Position numbers and translations under genes: made by a program. A stretch of DNA of 64,000 nt from Photobacterium angustum (lineage in GTDB: Bacteria; Pseudomonadota; Gammaproteobacteria; Enterobacterales; Vibrionaceae), in NCBI RefSeq assembly GCF_003026365.1, contig NZ_PYOM01000014.1, positions 1 to 64,000 of the forward strand. Reading direction: 5' to 3'. The notes beneath the pieces are model-generated. The model was not told the origin of the DNA. It made no database searches and was given only the letters and a program-made list of their open reading frames with translations. This document shows, one piece after another, positions 41,433 through 51,876 of the stretch (positions within the stretch are counted from its first letter, which is position 1; the number at the start of each line of letters is the position of its first letter).

Positions 41433-42656
41433 ATGAGTACAGCAGCCACTAAAATTCGTTATTACAACTGGCGGGGAACCAACCAAGCAGGACGTAAAGT
41501 CTCTGGCACCACTTTAGGCTTTCAAGAGCAAGAAGTACGTCACCAACTGCTTGAACAGAAAATTGTGGTCAAAAAAATCAAGAAAACCTCGCCCTCTTTT
41601 TTAACCAAAATGCGCGATCAAATGAAAGGGGAAGATGTCACTGCAGTAACCCGTCAGCTTGCCACCATGATCGAATCTGGCGTACCTGTAGTGCAAGCTC
41701 TGCAACTAATGGCAAGCAGTTATAACAAAGCTGAAATGCGTGCTACTTTGCTGCAAATTACCACCCAAGTCGAATCTGGTGCATCACTTTCTAGCGCGAT
41801 GCGCTCAAGCTCGCCGCTATTTGATAAGTTCTTCTGCGATCTAGTCGCGACTGGTGAGCAAACTGGTCACCTCGGTCAAGTCTTTGCGCGCATTGCGGTG
41901 TACCGTGAAAAAAGTGAGGCTATGCGTAAAAAAGTTATTAAGGCGATGATTTATCCTGCTATGGTGACTTTAACAGCCATCATTGTTACCGTTTTAATGC
42001 TGGTGTTTGTTATTCCGCAGTTTGCCCAAATATTTTCAAGCTTTGGCTCAGAATTACCACTATTTACTCGTATTGTTGTTCAAGCATCTGATTTACTTAT
42101 TGCTTATGGGATATATTTAGGTGGTGGAATTGCACTAACCATTTTTCTTTATCGTTATTTTTATAAAAAGTCTTATGAATTCAGGCTAAAAGCTAATAAA
42201 TTTGCCTTAAAATTACCCATTTTCGGTAACGTATTATTAAAAGCGACCATTGCCCGTTTTGCCCGCACCTTAGCCACTACTTTTATGGCGGGTATTCCTT
42301 TGCTATCCGGTATTCAATCAGCAGGAAGAACCTGTGGTAACTTGTATATCGAAAAGGCCATTGAAGAGGTTTACGAAAGTACCGCTGGCGGTATGCCACT
42401 ATATTTAGCCCTACGTCAATCAGGCGTTTTTCCCGAGCTCATGCTGCAAATGGTAATGATTGGCGAAGAATCTGGTTCACTCGATGACATGCTGAATAAA
42501 ATGGCACAAATCTATGAGGCCGATGTTGATAATACCGTTGATAACCTCGGGCAAATTTTAGAGCCTTTTATTATTATTATTTTGGGTGGCTTAATTGGTG
42601 GCTTACTGATTGCTATGTATATGCCAATCTTTACTTTAATGAGTGTTATCGGTTAA
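41433..42656 (+). CDS. pilC: type IV pilus inner-membrane platform protein PilC
   Basis: A 407-residue GspF/PilC family protein. Two homologous cytoplasmic domains (each with the family pattern, e.g. RQLATMIESGVPVVQAL and FARTLATTFMAGIPLL) alternate with three membrane segments (about 175-200, 225-250 and 375-400). It anchors the PilB motor at the inner membrane. It lies in a pilABCD cluster. Confidence 0.95.
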   Translation: MSTAATKIRYYNWRGTNQAGRKVSGTTLGFQEQEVRHQLLEQKIVVKKIKKTSPSFLTKMRDQMKGEDVTAVTRQLATMIESGVPVVQALQLMASSYNKAEMRATLLQITTQVESGASLSSAMRSSSPLFDKFFCDLVATGEQTGHLGQVFARIAVYREKSEAMRKKVIKAMIYPAMVTLTAIIVTVLMLVFVIPQFAQIFSSFGSELPLFTRIVVQASDLLIAYGIYLGGGIALTIFLYRYFYKKSYEFRLKANKFALKLPIFGNVLLKATIARFARTLATTFMAGIPLLSGIQSAGRTCGNLYIEKAIEEVYESTAGGMPLYLALRQSGVFPELMLQMVMIGEESGSLDDMLNKMAQIYEADVDNTVDNLGQILEPFIIIILGGLIGGLLIAMYMPIFTLMSVIG

Positions 42657-42712
42657 GACTATTTTTATTAATCACCTTATAAGTTTATCGCTGTATTCAT
42701 TCCCATAATCAT

Positions 42713-42738
42713 CGGCTAGGATCACCTAGCCGTTTGCC
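42713..42738 (+). terminator. hairpin between pilC and pilD
   Basis: CGGCTAGG / CCTAGCCG, an 8-bp stem with an ATCA loop followed by TTTGCCTT. A weak terminator or attenuator in the 117-nt gap. Confidence 0.55.
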
Positions 42739-42773
42739 TTACAATAACCGCCTAATTTTTAAGAGATCCTCAC

Positions 42774-43643
42774 ATGGCAGTACTTTCCTATTACCCTTGG
42801 TTATATCCCCTTTTTGCCGTTATTTTTGGTCTGTTGGTCGGCAGTTTTTTAAATGTGGTGATTTATCGCTTGCCGATCATGATGGAACGCCAATGGCGTA
42901 AAGAGTGCCAAGAGTGTTTTCCTGAAATGGATAACCAGCCAGACGATTCGGTCTTTAATTTAAGTGTGCCACGTTCACGCTGCCCACACTGTAATCACGC
43001 CATTAGCGCATTGGAAAATATCCCAGTGATCAGCTGGCTTGCTCTCGGTGGCAAATGCAAAGAATGCAAAGCGCCTATTAGTAAACGCTACCCAACAATT
43101 GAATTACTGACCGCGGCAATGAGCTTAACCGTATCACTGATGCTGCCACCAACATGGTGGGCAATCGCGGCGATCTTTTTCACCTTCGCCTTAATTGCGC
43201 TTACCTTTATCGATATCGATAAAATGCTACTGCCCGATCAAATTACCTTACCACTAATGTGGGCGGGTATTTTGCTCTCTGTAATGGGTATTAGCCCTGT
43301 ATCACTAACTGATTCGGTGATTGGTGCAATGACAGGTTATTTATCGCTATGGAGTGTGTTCTGGGTCTTTAAATTACTGACTAAAAAGGATGGTATGGGC
43401 TATGGCGACTTTAAATTACTTGCCGCATTAGGTGCTTGGCTTGGCTGGCAATTGCTGCCGTTTGTAGTGTTGCTCTCTTCTTTAGTCGGCGCGCTGTGCG
43501 GTATTGTATTACTGAAAATGCAAGATGCCGATAATCAAACCCCATTCTCATTTGGCCCTTACCTTGCGGTTGCGGGTTGGATTGCATTGTTATGGGGTGA
43601 GCCTATAGTGAATTGGTATGTTACCTCGTACTTAGGAATGTAA
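42774..43643 (+). CDS. pilD: prepilin peptidase / N-methyltransferase PilD
   Basis: Membrane aspartyl protease (289 residues) that cleaves prepilins and methylates the new N-terminus; it usually also serves the type II secretion pseudopilins. A cytoplasmic zinc loop has two CxxC pairs (CPHC and CKEC, about 76-103). The catalytic aspartates lie in TFIDIDKMLLPD and GMGYGDFKLL, and about eight membrane segments are present. It is followed by coaE after 3 nt. Confidence 0.96.
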   Translation: MAVLSYYPWLYPLFAVIFGLLVGSFLNVVIYRLPIMMERQWRKECQECFPEMDNQPDDSVFNLSVPRSRCPHCNHAISALENIPVISWLALGGKCKECKAPISKRYPTIELLTAAMSLTVSLMLPPTWWAIAAIFFTFALIALTFIDIDKMLLPDQITLPLMWAGILLSVMGISPVSLTDSVIGAMTGYLSLWSVFWVFKLLTKKDGMGYGDFKLLAALGAWLGWQLLPFVVLLSSLVGALCGIVLLKMQDADNQTPFSFGPYLAVAGWIALLWGEPIVNWYVTSYLGM

Positions 43644-43646
43644 ATT

Positions 43647-44252
43647 ATGAGTATTGTCATTGGCCTAACTGGCGGAATTGGTAGCGGAAAAACGACGGTT
43701 GCTAACTTATTTGCTGATAACTACGGCATTGATATTATTGATGCCGATATTGTTGCGCGAGAAGTCGTCGAGCCGAATACCGTCGGTTTAAACGCTATTA
43801 TAAAAAAATTTGGCGCTGGTATTTTACTTGAAGATGGAACCTTGAATCGGGCAAAACTGCGTGAAGCTATTTTTAGTCAGCCTGAATTAAAGCAATGGTT
43901 AAATGAGCTACTTCACCCATTGATCCGTGAAAAAATGCTCCATGATATTAAATTGAGCAAATCACCCTATTGTTTATTAGTCGTGCCTTTGATGGTTGAA
44001 AATAACCTACAAACCCTCACCAACCGTTTACTGGTTGTTGATGTCGATGAGCAAACCCAAATCGAACGTACGCAACAACGTGATAATGTCTCTGTTGAGC
44101 AAATCAAAAATATCTTAGCGAGCCAAGCAACTCGCCAACAACGGTTGGATGCCGCAGATGACGTCATTACTAATTTTGGTGATAGTCCAGCATTAACATT
44201 ACAAATCGCGCAACTTCACAGGCAATATCTCAAAATGGATCATGATCTGTAG
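43647..44252 (+). CDS. coaE: dephospho-CoA kinase
   Basis: Last step of CoA synthesis, phosphorylating dephospho-CoA. The 201-residue P-loop kinase has GLTGGIGSGKTT at the N-terminus, DADIVAREVV, and the lid and base-binding region LLVVPLMVENN. It is translated right after pilD, so probably coupled. Confidence 0.96.
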   Translation: MSIVIGLTGGIGSGKTTVANLFADNYGIDIIDADIVAREVVEPNTVGLNAIIKKFGAGILLEDGTLNRAKLREAIFSQPELKQWLNELLHPLIREKMLHDIKLSKSPYCLLVVPLMVENNLQTLTNRLLVVDVDEQTQIERTQQRDNVSVEQIKNILASQATRQQRLDAADDVITNFGDSPALTLQIAQLHRQYLKMDHDL

Positions 44253-44316
44253 TAAAATGGCGTCTTAACTATGATAATTCTTATTACGATCTTGGCTCCT
44301 GTTTGGTATTCCCTTT

Positions 44317-45063
44317 ATGCAAACTACGCAAATGACGCACTATGAACACCCTTTGACGGAGAAAGTCCGTATTTACTTACGCCTTGATTATCTCTTGCGA
44401 CAAATGCATCACAGCAGCAACCAAAATGATCCTTGGCAATATAAAATATTCTTCCATGCCCTTTTTGATTTACTTGAGATCTTAGACCAAGTACAAGTTA
44501 AAACCGATCTTGCCAAAGATATAGAGAAACAACGTCAACAACTGATGAATTGGTTAAACATTGATGGTGTTGACGAGTATGCACTGCAACAAATGATCGA
44601 TTCGATGGAACATGCGCATAAAGCGTTAATTTCATCTCCTCGCCTAGGACAAAACTTACGTGAAGATCGTTTTCTTTCCAGTATAAAGCAACGTTTCTCC
44701 ATTCCCGGTGGTAGTTGTTGTTTTGATCTACCTTCATTGCATCACTGGCTGCATCTTAGCGATGAGCATAAACAAAAAGCAATGAAAGACTGGTTACATG
44801 AGCTTTCAGAGCTTGATGAAGCACTCAATCTCTGGTTGAGGTTAACCCGAGAAAGCGCACAATATAAAACCAATCATGCCCGTAATGGCTTCTTCCAGTA
44901 TGACGCTGAAGATGCATGTTTATTACGGCTAGAAATTTGCGCTAAAGATGGCGTTTATCCTATGATATCGGGACATCGTAGTCGCTTTGCTATTCGTTTC
45001 TCTCCCTTTGTGGAAGGAGATCCTGTCGCAAGCGATATTGAATTTAAATTAGCCATTTGCTGA
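44317..45063 (+). CDS. zapD: cell division protein ZapD
   Basis: A 248-residue ZapD (YacF) family protein that cross-links FtsZ filaments at the division ring. The N-terminal helical region and the C-terminal beta domain ([25 protein letters not shown], central residues near 205-230) match the family. It lies between coaE and yacG as in E. coli. Confidence 0.94.
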   Translation: MQTTQMTHYEHPLTEKVRIYLRLDYLLRQMHHSSNQNDPWQYKIFFHALFDLLEILDQVQVKTDLAKDIEKQRQQLMNWLNIDGVDEYALQQMIDSMEHAHKALISSPRLGQNLREDRFLSSIKQRFSIPGGSCCFDLPSLHHWLHLSDEHKQKAMKDWLHELSELDEALNLWLRLTRESAQYKTNHARNGFFQYDAEDACLLRLEICAKDGVYPMISGHRSRFAIRFSPFVEGDPVASDIEFKLAIC

Positions 45064-45070
45064 GGTTTTT

Positions 45071-45286
45071 GTGTCTCAATCAACAACCGATACCAACATT
45101 ACTGTCGTAAAGTGTCCTACCTGTAAAACTGAAGTGGTTTGGGGTGAGCAGAGTCCATTTCGTCCTTTTTGCAGTAAACGCTGCCAATTGATCGATCTTG
45201 GCGAATGGGCGGAAGAAGAAAAATCTATCCCAGGCGCACCTGATCTATCAGATTCTGATGGTTGGTCTGAAGATATGGGTTATTAA
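45071..45286 (+). CDS. yacG: DNA gyrase inhibitor YacG
   Basis: A small zinc protein of 71 residues; E. coli YacG binds GyrB and inhibits gyrase. The four-Cys finger is seen as CPTC (about 16-19) and CSKRC (about 35-39), followed by an acidic C-terminal tail (GEWAEEE, IPG). The start is GTG at 45071, with TGAGG just upstream. It is 7 nt downstream of zapD and 4 nt upstream of mutT. Confidence 0.93.
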   Translation: MSQSTTDTNITVVKCPTCKTEVVWGEQSPFRPFCSKRCQLIDLGEWAEEEKSIPGAPDLSDSDGWSEDMGY

Positions 45287-45290
45287 CAGT

Positions 45291-45695
45291 ATGGATAAGA
45301 AGCAAGTTTGGATTGCGGCAGGCATTATTTTAGATTCAGAGAAAAAGCATATTTTCATTACCCGCCGTGCCGATAAAGCGCATCAAGGCGGCTTATGGGA
45401 GTTTGCTGGCGGAAAAGTAGAAACAGGTGAAACAGCAAAGCAAGCAGTGATCCGTGAGCTACAAGAAGAAGTCGGTATTCATGCCACTGACGTTGAACCT
45501 TTTATTGCCCTTGCTCATGATTATTCAGATAAATCACTAAAATTTGATTTCTTTCTGATCCATCAATTTGATGGCAAAGCCTTTGGTAAAGAAGGTCAAC
45601 CGGGTGAGTGGGTCGCTATCAATGCATTAGCTAATTACCCTTTCCCTGATGCTAATAAACCTGTGCTAGATAAGATACAGCAATATTTTGCCTAA
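45291..45695 (+). CDS. mutT: 8-oxo-dGTP diphosphatase MutT
   Basis: Nudix hydrolase that removes 8-oxo-dGTP from the nucleotide pool. The 134-residue protein shows the full Nudix box, GGKVETGET followed by REL-EEVGI (about 37-59). I took the ATG at 45291; an upstream in-frame extension overlaps yacG and is not family-like. There is no strong Shine-Dalgarno sequence, so translation may depend on yacG four bases upstream. It converges on secA. Confidence 0.95.
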   Translation: MDKKQVWIAAGIILDSEKKHIFITRRADKAHQGGLWEFAGGKVETGETAKQAVIRELQEEVGIHATDVEPFIALAHDYSDKSLKFDFFLIHQFDGKAFGKEGQPGEWVAINALANYPFPDANKPVLDKIQQYFA

Positions 45696-45752
45696 TGAAT
45701 TCGCTTAAAGATCGACTAGAGTCTGAATCTTTGACCTTGATTTTAAGCCAAT

Positions 45753-45780
45753 AAAAAAGTCGCCCGAGAGCGACTTTTTT
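45753..45780. terminator. bidirectional terminator between mutT and secA
   Basis: AAAAAAGTCGC / GCGACTTTTTT with a 6-nt loop; the A- and T-runs let it act in both directions. Confidence 0.9.
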
Positions 45781-45802
45781 AATATCTACAATATGATCAA
45801 TC

Positions 45803-48538
45803 TTAGTTGATCTTACCGTGACATTGCTTGTACTTCTTACCAGAACCACAAGGGCAAGGCTCATTACGGCCTACTTTACGCTCTTCACGCTCGTAAGTAC
45901 CTTGTTGAGCTTCTACCTCTTCATCTGATGATTCATCAGTGATTTGGCTTTCTGCACTTTGATGTTGGAACTGTTGACGACGAGCTAGCATTTCTGCCAT
46001 TTGGCGACGTTCTTCTTCCATGCGATCAACTTCTTCCTGCTGCTGTACACGTACCTTACTTAAGATAGCAACAACATCACTCTTCAAGTTATCTAGCATT
46101 TCTTCAAACAGTTCAAACGATTCACGCTTGTATTCCTGCTTAGGGTTCTTTTGTGCGTAACCACGTAGGTGAATACCTTGACGCAAGTGATCCATTGCCG
46201 CTAGGTGTTCTTTCCATAGCGTATCAAGGTTCTGTAGCATCACTGTTTTCTCGAAGTTACGTAGCACTTCAGCACCAACAACTGATTCTTTCTCACGGTA
46301 AACTTCAAGCGCTTTTTCTACAATGCGCTCACGAAGTGCTTCTTCGTAAAGTTTATCTTCGGTATCAAGCCAGTGTTGAATTGGTAGCTCAAGATCGTAA
46401 TCATCTTTCAGACGTGTTTCTAACCCTTTGATGTCCCACATTTCTTCAAGCGATTGTGGTGGAATGTAGCTATCCATTAATGCATTTAGCACGTCTTCAC
46501 GGTTGTGCTCAATCATTTCACTGATATCTTCAGCATGCATTAATTCATCACGTAATTCGTAAACCACTTTACGCTGATCGTTAGCAACATCATCAAATTC
46601 AAGCAACTGCTTACGAATATCGAAGTTACGACCTTCAACTTTACGTTGGGCGTTCTCGATAGCCTTTGATACCCAAGGGTGCTCAATCGCTTCGCCTTGC
46701 TCCATACCTAACTTCTTCATCATGCCCGAAACACGATCTGAAGCGAAGATACGCATTAAGCCATCTTCCATAGATAGGTAGAAACGAGAAGAACCTGCAT
46801 CACCCTGACGACCCGCACGACCACGTAGCTGGTTATCGATACGACGAGATTCGTGACGCTCAGTACCAATGATGTGCAAGCCACCTGACGCTAATACCGC
46901 ATCGTGCTTTTCTTGCCATTTCGCTTTGATCTTCGCGATTTGATCTTCAGTTGGGTTATCTAGCTTTTCAACATCAGTCTTCCACGAACCACCTAGCATG
47001 ATATCGGTACCACGACCGGCCATGTTAGTTGCAATAGTTACCGCACCTGGCGCACCAGCTTCTGCGATAATATCCGCTTCTTTTTCGTGGAATTTTGCGT
47101 TTAGTACGTTGTGTTTAATGCCTTCTTTCTTAAGCGCATTAGACAGTAACTCTGATTTTTCAATCGATACCGTACCCACCAAACAAGGCTGACCGTTTTG
47201 TACACGCTCTTTAATATCTTGGCTAATTGCAGCAAACTTTTCAGTTTCTGTCATGTAAACCAAGTCACCGTTATCGATACGTGCCATTGGACGGTTAGTA
47301 GGAAGTACAACCGTATCTAGATCGTAGATAGACTGGAATTCAAACGCTTCAGTATCAGCCGTACCTGTCATACCAGAAAGCTTATCGTATAAGCGGAAGT
47401 AATTCTGGAAGGTAATCGATGCTAACGTTTGGTTCTCATTTTGGATCTTCACGCCTTCTTTCGCTTCAACGGCTTGGTGAAGACCTTCTGACCAGCGACG
47501 ACCTGGCATTGTACGCCCAGTGTGCTCATCAACGATGATAACTTCATCGTCTTGAACGATGTAATCAACGTCTTTTTCAAATAGCACGTGTGCACGTAAA
47601 CCCGCATTTACGTGATGCAATAGGCTAATGTTCGCTGGAGAGTACAAGGTATCGTGCTCTGCCATTAAGCCATTTTTGATTAATAGCTCTTCAACAAACT
47701 CCTGACCATTTTCAGTTAGATAAGCTTGCTTCGATTTTTCATCTACTGTGTAGTGACCTTCGCCACGGTACTCTTCGCTATCTTCTTTATCTTGACGAAC
47801 AAGTAGAGGAATTAGTTCATTAATCTTAATGTACATTTCAGAGCTGTCTTCAGCAGGGCCTGAAATGATAAGCGGAGTACGTGCTTCATCAATTAAGATG
47901 GAGTCAACTTCATCGACTACGGCGAAGAAACGTTCGCGTTGAACACGATCTTCTGGGCGGAATGCCATGTTATCGCGCAAGTAGTCAAAGCCAAATTCGT
48001 TATTCGTTCCGTAAAGAACATCTGCTGCATATGCTTCTTTTTTCGCAGGTGGTGACATATTAGGTACGTTTACACCTACAGTCATGCCGAGGAATTCAAA
48101 TAACTCGCGGTTAGTTTCGGCATCACGTGCTGCTAGGTAATCGTTCACGGTTACGATATGAACGCCTTTACCTGTTAAAGCATTTAAGTATGAAGGAAGA
48201 GTTGCAGTCAGAGTTTTACCTTCACCGGTACGCATTTCTGCAATTTTACAATCATTCAATACCATGCCGCCAAGCAGCTGGACATCGAAGTGGCGCATAC
48301 CGTAAATACGCTTGGATGCTTCACGAACGGTCGCGAAGGCTTCTGGTAGTAGTTGATCTAGCGTTTCACCTTGCTCTAAACGCTCACGAAATTCAGCTGT
48401 TTTTGCTTTCAGCTCATGATCTTGTAGGCTTTCAAATTGAGGCTCTAGCTTATTGATTTGATCAACAATTTTGCGCATACGACGCAGAGTGCGGTCGTTA
48501 CGGCTACCGATAACTTTAGTCAGTAGTTTTGATAACAT
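45803..48538 (-). CDS. secA: protein translocase subunit SecA
   Basis: Motor ATPase of the Sec pathway, 911 residues. NBD1 has MRTGEGKTL (Walker A, about 102-110) and [16 protein letters not shown] (DEAD-type Walker B). NBD2 has the [10 protein letters not shown] and [16 protein letters not shown] motifs. The C-terminal zinc finger is [16 protein letters not shown]. In E. coli secM lies upstream and senses secretion. Here the upstream gene is divergent dciA, and I find no secM-like frame. Confidence 0.98.
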   Translation of the reverse strand: MLSKLLTKVIGSRNDRTLRRMRKIVDQINKLEPQFESLQDHELKAKTAEFRERLEQGETLDQLLPEAFATVREASKRIYGMRHFDVQLLGGMVLNDCKIAEMRTGEGKTLTATLPSYLNALTGKGVHIVTVNDYLAARDAETNRELFEFLGMTVGVNVPNMSPPAKKEAYAADVLYGTNNEFGFDYLRDNMAFRPEDRVQRERFFAVVDEVDSILIDEARTPLIISGPAEDSSEMYIKINELIPLLVRQDKEDSEEYRGEGHYTVDEKSKQAYLTENGQEFVEELLIKNGLMAEHDTLYSPANISLLHHVNAGLRAHVLFEKDVDYIVQDDEVIIVDEHTGRTMPGRRWSEGLHQAVEAKEGVKIQNENQTLASITFQNYFRLYDKLSGMTGTADTEAFEFQSIYDLDTVVLPTNRPMARIDNGDLVYMTETEKFAAISQDIKERVQNGQPCLVGTVSIEKSELLSNALKKEGIKHNVLNAKFHEKEADIIAEAGAPGAVTIATNMAGRGTDIMLGGSWKTDVEKLDNPTEDQIAKIKAKWQEKHDAVLASGGLHIIGTERHESRRIDNQLRGRAGRQGDAGSSRFYLSMEDGLMRIFASDRVSGMMKKLGMEQGEAIEHPWVSKAIENAQRKVEGRNFDIRKQLLEFDDVANDQRKVVYELRDELMHAEDISEMIEHNREDVLNALMDSYIPPQSLEEMWDIKGLETRLKDDYDLELPIQHWLDTEDKLYEEALRERIVEKALEVYREKESVVGAEVLRNFEKTVMLQNLDTLWKEHLAAMDHLRQGIHLRGYAQKNPKQEYKRESFELFEEMLDNLKSDVVAILSKVRVQQQEEVDRMEEERRQMAEMLARRQQFQHQSAESQITDESSDEEVEAQQGTYEREERKVGRNEPCPCGSGKKYKQCHGKIN

Positions 48539-48967
48539 GGCGATGCCGTTTTCTCTTTGTTATATCAGCGTATCTATTGCTGAATCGCTTAATCTGGTTT
48601 CATTCTCTGGGGGACCGTAAGCAATCCCTGTCCCACTAGAATCGCCACAATGGTGACTAAGAGGATAATCCTGAAACTGTGTCATACTAACATTGTGCCA
48701 TGAAAACCACTTTTCAAGGGGTCTTCATTAATAACCATCACCACATAAAACGAGATAGCAATTTAACGCTTAAACACGACGGTGACAGTAACAACACTTG
48801 CAGGTACATCTTTCAAGTTATATTAACCTATATGAGTGATATAATAAGTCATATTAGTGTCATCGCCTATGGGAAAAGCAGGCTTAGCACTTTTTATATT
48901 CGAAAAATTAGGATCATATCCGCAATTTTTCAACTTTGAGCAACATCATTACTTAGGATCACTGACG
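48539..48967. other. secA-dciA divergent intergenic region
   Basis: 429 nt between divergent genes. It should contain both promoters. A 79-codon plus-strand frame (48700-48939) has no family resemblance and atypical composition, so I do not call it. No RNA gene is recognised. Confidence 0.5.
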
Positions 48968-49426
48968 ATGAGAGATCGCCGTCCCCAAACTACCGGGGAT
49001 CTTTTAGAAGAAACTGGGCTTAATAATATTCAACAACGAGCTATCGCATTAAGTCAGTTAAATACTGCGGTAAAGCAACATGTTAATTGTGCTGAACATT
49101 GCCGTGTAAGTAATTATCGTCAAGGAATATTGATTATAGAAACCGAGTCTGCTGCGTGGTCGATGCGTCTTAATTACGAACGCCACACTTTGATGATGAA
49201 GTTACGAGAAAAACTATTGCCTAAGTTGCAAGATATTGAAATAAAAGTGAACCCTTCTCTTGCTGCGGTACATAAACAGCGACAAGAAAAAATACCCGAT
49301 ATTATACAAAAGCCAATCACAGAAGTTGCTGCCCAGCATCTCTTAGCAACGGCCGCAAGCGCACCTGAAAAAGTTAAAAAGCGTTTAGAACGCCTTGCCC
49401 TGCTGGCACAAAAACAAAAACGCTAG
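48968..49426 (+). CDS. dciA: DciA-type helicase operator (DUF721)
   Basis: DUF721/DciA family protein, 152 residues from the ATG at 48968. DciA is the widespread bacterial factor that loads the replicative helicase DnaB where no DnaC-type loader exists; it has been studied in Vibrio cholerae. A KH-like N-terminal domain (about 20-100; ILIIETESAAWSMRLNYER in the middle) is followed by a basic, likely flexible tail. I prefer this start over one 37 codons upstream because MRDRRP opens the family homology and AGGA lies upstream. It is located between lpxC and secA. Confidence 0.88.
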   Translation: MRDRRPQTTGDLLEETGLNNIQQRAIALSQLNTAVKQHVNCAEHCRVSNYRQGILIIETESAAWSMRLNYERHTLMMKLREKLLPKLQDIEIKVNPSLAAVHKQRQEKIPDIIQKPITEVAAQHLLATAASAPEKVKKRLERLALLAQKQKR

Positions 49427-49446
49427 TGTAAATAAAACCCATATAC

Positions 49447-49477
49447 AAAAACGCCGAGCAACAGCTCGGCGTTTTTT
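49447..49477. terminator. bidirectional terminator between dciA and lpxC
   Basis: AAAAACGCCGAGC / GCTCGGCGTTTTT with an AACA loop; it lies between convergent genes. Confidence 0.9.
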
Positions 49478-49497
49478 AATTCTTTTCGCATTTGGTA

Positions 49498-50415
49498 TTA
49501 AGCGAGAACCATTCCTGGTTGAGCAAAAGTAACCGGTACCTGCTGCTCATCTTCAAAAGTGGACCATTCATAGGCTTCTTGATCAGCAAGTACTGCACGT
49601 AGTAATTGGTTATTTAACGCATGTCCTGATTTATAAGCACGCATCTCACCAATAATGTTATGACCACACATGTAGAGATCACCAATGGCATCCAATACTT
49701 TGTGAGTCACTAACTCATTGTCAAAACGCAAACCGTCATCATTAAGAATACGATAATCATCCAGTACAATAGCGTTATCGAAACTACCACCTAAACATAA
49801 GTTTTGTGATTGTAAGTATTCGATATCACGCATGAAACCAAAGGTTCGAGCGCGACTGATATTTTTAACAAAAGACTTACTTGAAAAATCTAACACTAGA
49901 CGCTGCTGATCTGATTCAATCGCAGGGTGGTTAAACTCGATAGCAAAATCCAGACGGAAACCGTTATAAGGAACGAGTTCCGCCCATTTGTCGCCATCTT
50001 CAATGCGAACAGGTTTTTTGATACGTAAAAAACGCTTAGGCGCATTCAACGTTTCAATACCTGCAGATTGAAGCAGGTAGATAAATGGGCTCGCGCTACC
50101 ATCCATAATAGGAATTTCCGGTGCGTTAACTTCGATAATCACGTTATCGATACCCATACCTGCTAGTGCTGCATTCAAGTGCTCAACCGTTGAAATACGC
50201 ACGCCCTCTTCATTTACAAGAGCTGTACATAACATGGTATCGCGCACAGAGTCTGCATTTGCAGGAAAATCCACAGGAGGATTTAAATCTGTACGACGAT
50301 AAATCACGCCTGTATTAGCGGCTGCAGGACGCAGAATAAGCGTCACTTTACGTCCAGAGTGGAGACCCACACCAGTCGTTTGCACAATGCTTTTAAGTGT
50401 ACGTTGTCTGATCAT
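49498..50415 (-). CDS. lpxC: UDP-3-O-acyl-N-acetylglucosamine deacetylase
   Basis: Zinc deacetylase for the committed step of lipid A synthesis. It has 305 residues. Zinc ligands fit the His of VEHLNAAL (about 79) and the HKVLD pair (His about 238, Asp about 242); catalytic His is in SGHALNN (about 265). I chose the ATG at 50415 because it gives [11 protein letters not shown], matching E. coli; the longer form needs a TTG five codons upstream. It follows ftsZ with a 286-nt gap that contains an 8-bp hairpin GTGCCTTT / AAAGGCAC (50563-50590). Confidence 0.97.
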   Translation of the reverse strand: MIRQRTLKSIVQTTGVGLHSGRKVTLILRPAAANTGVIYRRTDLNPPVDFPANADSVRDTMLCTALVNEEGVRISTVEHLNAALAGMGIDNVIIEVNAPEIPIMDGSASPFIYLLQSAGIETLNAPKRFLRIKKPVRIEDGDKWAELVPYNGFRLDFAIEFNHPAIESDQQRLVLDFSSKSFVKNISRARTFGFMRDIEYLQSQNLCLGGSFDNAIVLDDYRILNDDGLRFDNELVTHKVLDAIGDLYMCGHNIIGEMRAYKSGHALNNQLLRAVLADQEAYEWSTFEDEQQVPVTFAQPGMVLA

Positions 50416-50701
50416 CTGCTCATATCTCAACTGTTAAACAAACTTTTGTCACAAAGCAACAAGGCTAAATAACACCCATTATCAAGTACAATTACGCGAA
50501 ATGGGCATAAATAATACCATAAGCTACTAAATATCCAAAATAATTTGAAATAGGCTAAGTAAGTGCCTTTAAACTAATCGTCAAAGGCACAACTAAGTTA
50601 CTGATTATCTAGCTATAAAAACCATAATATTTCAATATGGATATATTTATTATCATTGAGTCTTTATATATTCAATCAGCACCACCGATTAACTATAGAT
50701 A

Positions 50702-51844
50702 TTAGTCAGCTTGTTTACGCAAAAATGCAGGAATATCTAAGTAATCATGATCAGCTTGTGGCTTAGCCGCCGTCGCTTGACCATCATTATTAGTTACTGT
50801 CTTTTCTTCAGCAACAACTGTTTTTTCTTGTGCTACTGTCGCTTGAACAGGCTTAGATGAAGTCACTAACGTAATATCCGCTTTCACTTCTTTACCAATA
50901 CCTGTAGCAACAACTGTTACACGTAGTTCATCAGTCATATCTGGATCTAAAGATGTACCGATAACAACAGTTGCGTTATCAGAAGCGAATGCTTTCACTG
51001 TGTTACCCACAGTTTCGAATTCGTCTAGACGCATGTCCATACCTGCAGTGATGTTAACAAGAACACCACGTGCACCAGCTAGATCGATATCTTCTAGTAG
51101 TGGACTAGAAATTGCCATTTCAGCCGCTTCTTCAGCACGGTCGTCGCCAGAAGCAACACCGCTACCCATCATCGCATGACCCATCTCAGACATTACTGTA
51201 CGTACGTCAGCAAAGTCGACGTTGATCATACCAGGACGTGTGATTAGCTCAGCAATACCTTGAACAGCGTTCTTAAGAACGTCGTTTGCTTTAGCAAAAG
51301 CGTCAAGCAATGTGATTCCACGACCAAGTACTTTTAGTAGCTTTTCGTTTGGAATCGTAATCAATGAATCAACATGCTTAGAAAGCTCATCGATACCTTG
51401 CTCAGCAAAAGCCATACGCTTCTTACCTTCGAAGCTAAATGGTTTAGTCACCACAGCAACAGTAAGAATACCTAGCTCTTTTGCCACTTCAGCAATGATT
51501 GGAGCAGCACCAGTACCAGTACCACCGCCCATACCAGCAGCAATGAAGATCATATCAGAGCCTTCTAGCTCTTTTTTGATTGCTTCACGGTCTTCTAGTG
51601 CAGAATCACGACCTACTTGTGGGTTAGCACCCGCACCCAAACCTTTAGTGATATCACCACCGATTTGAATAACTGTACTTACGCTTGTTTTACGTAATGC
51701 TTGTGCATCAGTGTTAACACTAATGAACTGCACGCCTTCGATAGATTCACGTACCATGTGATCGACAGCATTACCGCCGCCGCCGCCAACGCCAATGACC
51801 TTAATTACCGCTTCATCAGACATTTCCATCATCGGTTCAAACAT
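50702..51844 (-). CDS. ftsZ: cell division protein FtsZ
   Basis: Tubulin-like GTPase that forms the division ring. The 380-residue protein has [10 protein letters not shown] at the N-terminus, the tubulin signature [10 protein letters not shown] (about 105-114) and the T7 loop region [12 protein letters not shown] variable linker leads to the conserved C-terminal peptide [14 protein letters not shown] that binds FtsA and ZipA. It lies 32 nt downstream of ftsA. Confidence 0.98.
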   Translation of the reverse strand: MFEPMMEMSDEAVIKVIGVGGGGGNAVDHMVRESIEGVQFISVNTDAQALRKTSVSTVIQIGGDITKGLGAGANPQVGRDSALEDREAIKKELEGSDMIFIAAGMGGGTGTGAAPIIAEVAKELGILTVAVVTKPFSFEGKKRMAFAEQGIDELSKHVDSLITIPNEKLLKVLGRGITLLDAFAKANDVLKNAVQGIAELITRPGMINVDFADVRTVMSEMGHAMMGSGVASGDDRAEEAAEMAISSPLLEDIDLAGARGVLVNITAGMDMRLDEFETVGNTVKAFASDNATVVIGTSLDPDMTDELRVTVVATGIGKEVKADITLVTSSKPVQATVAQEKTVVAEEKTVTNNDGQATAAKPQADHDYLDIPAFLRKQAD

Positions 51845-51876
51845 GTGTTCTCTCCGTTATCCTGTTCGCATCAGGT

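Noticed and set aside
48700..48939. 79-codon plus-strand frame upstream of dciA, considered as a secM-like or leader gene
   Set aside because: It is on the wrong strand to be a secA leader, has no signal peptide, and no recognisable family or ribosome binding site.
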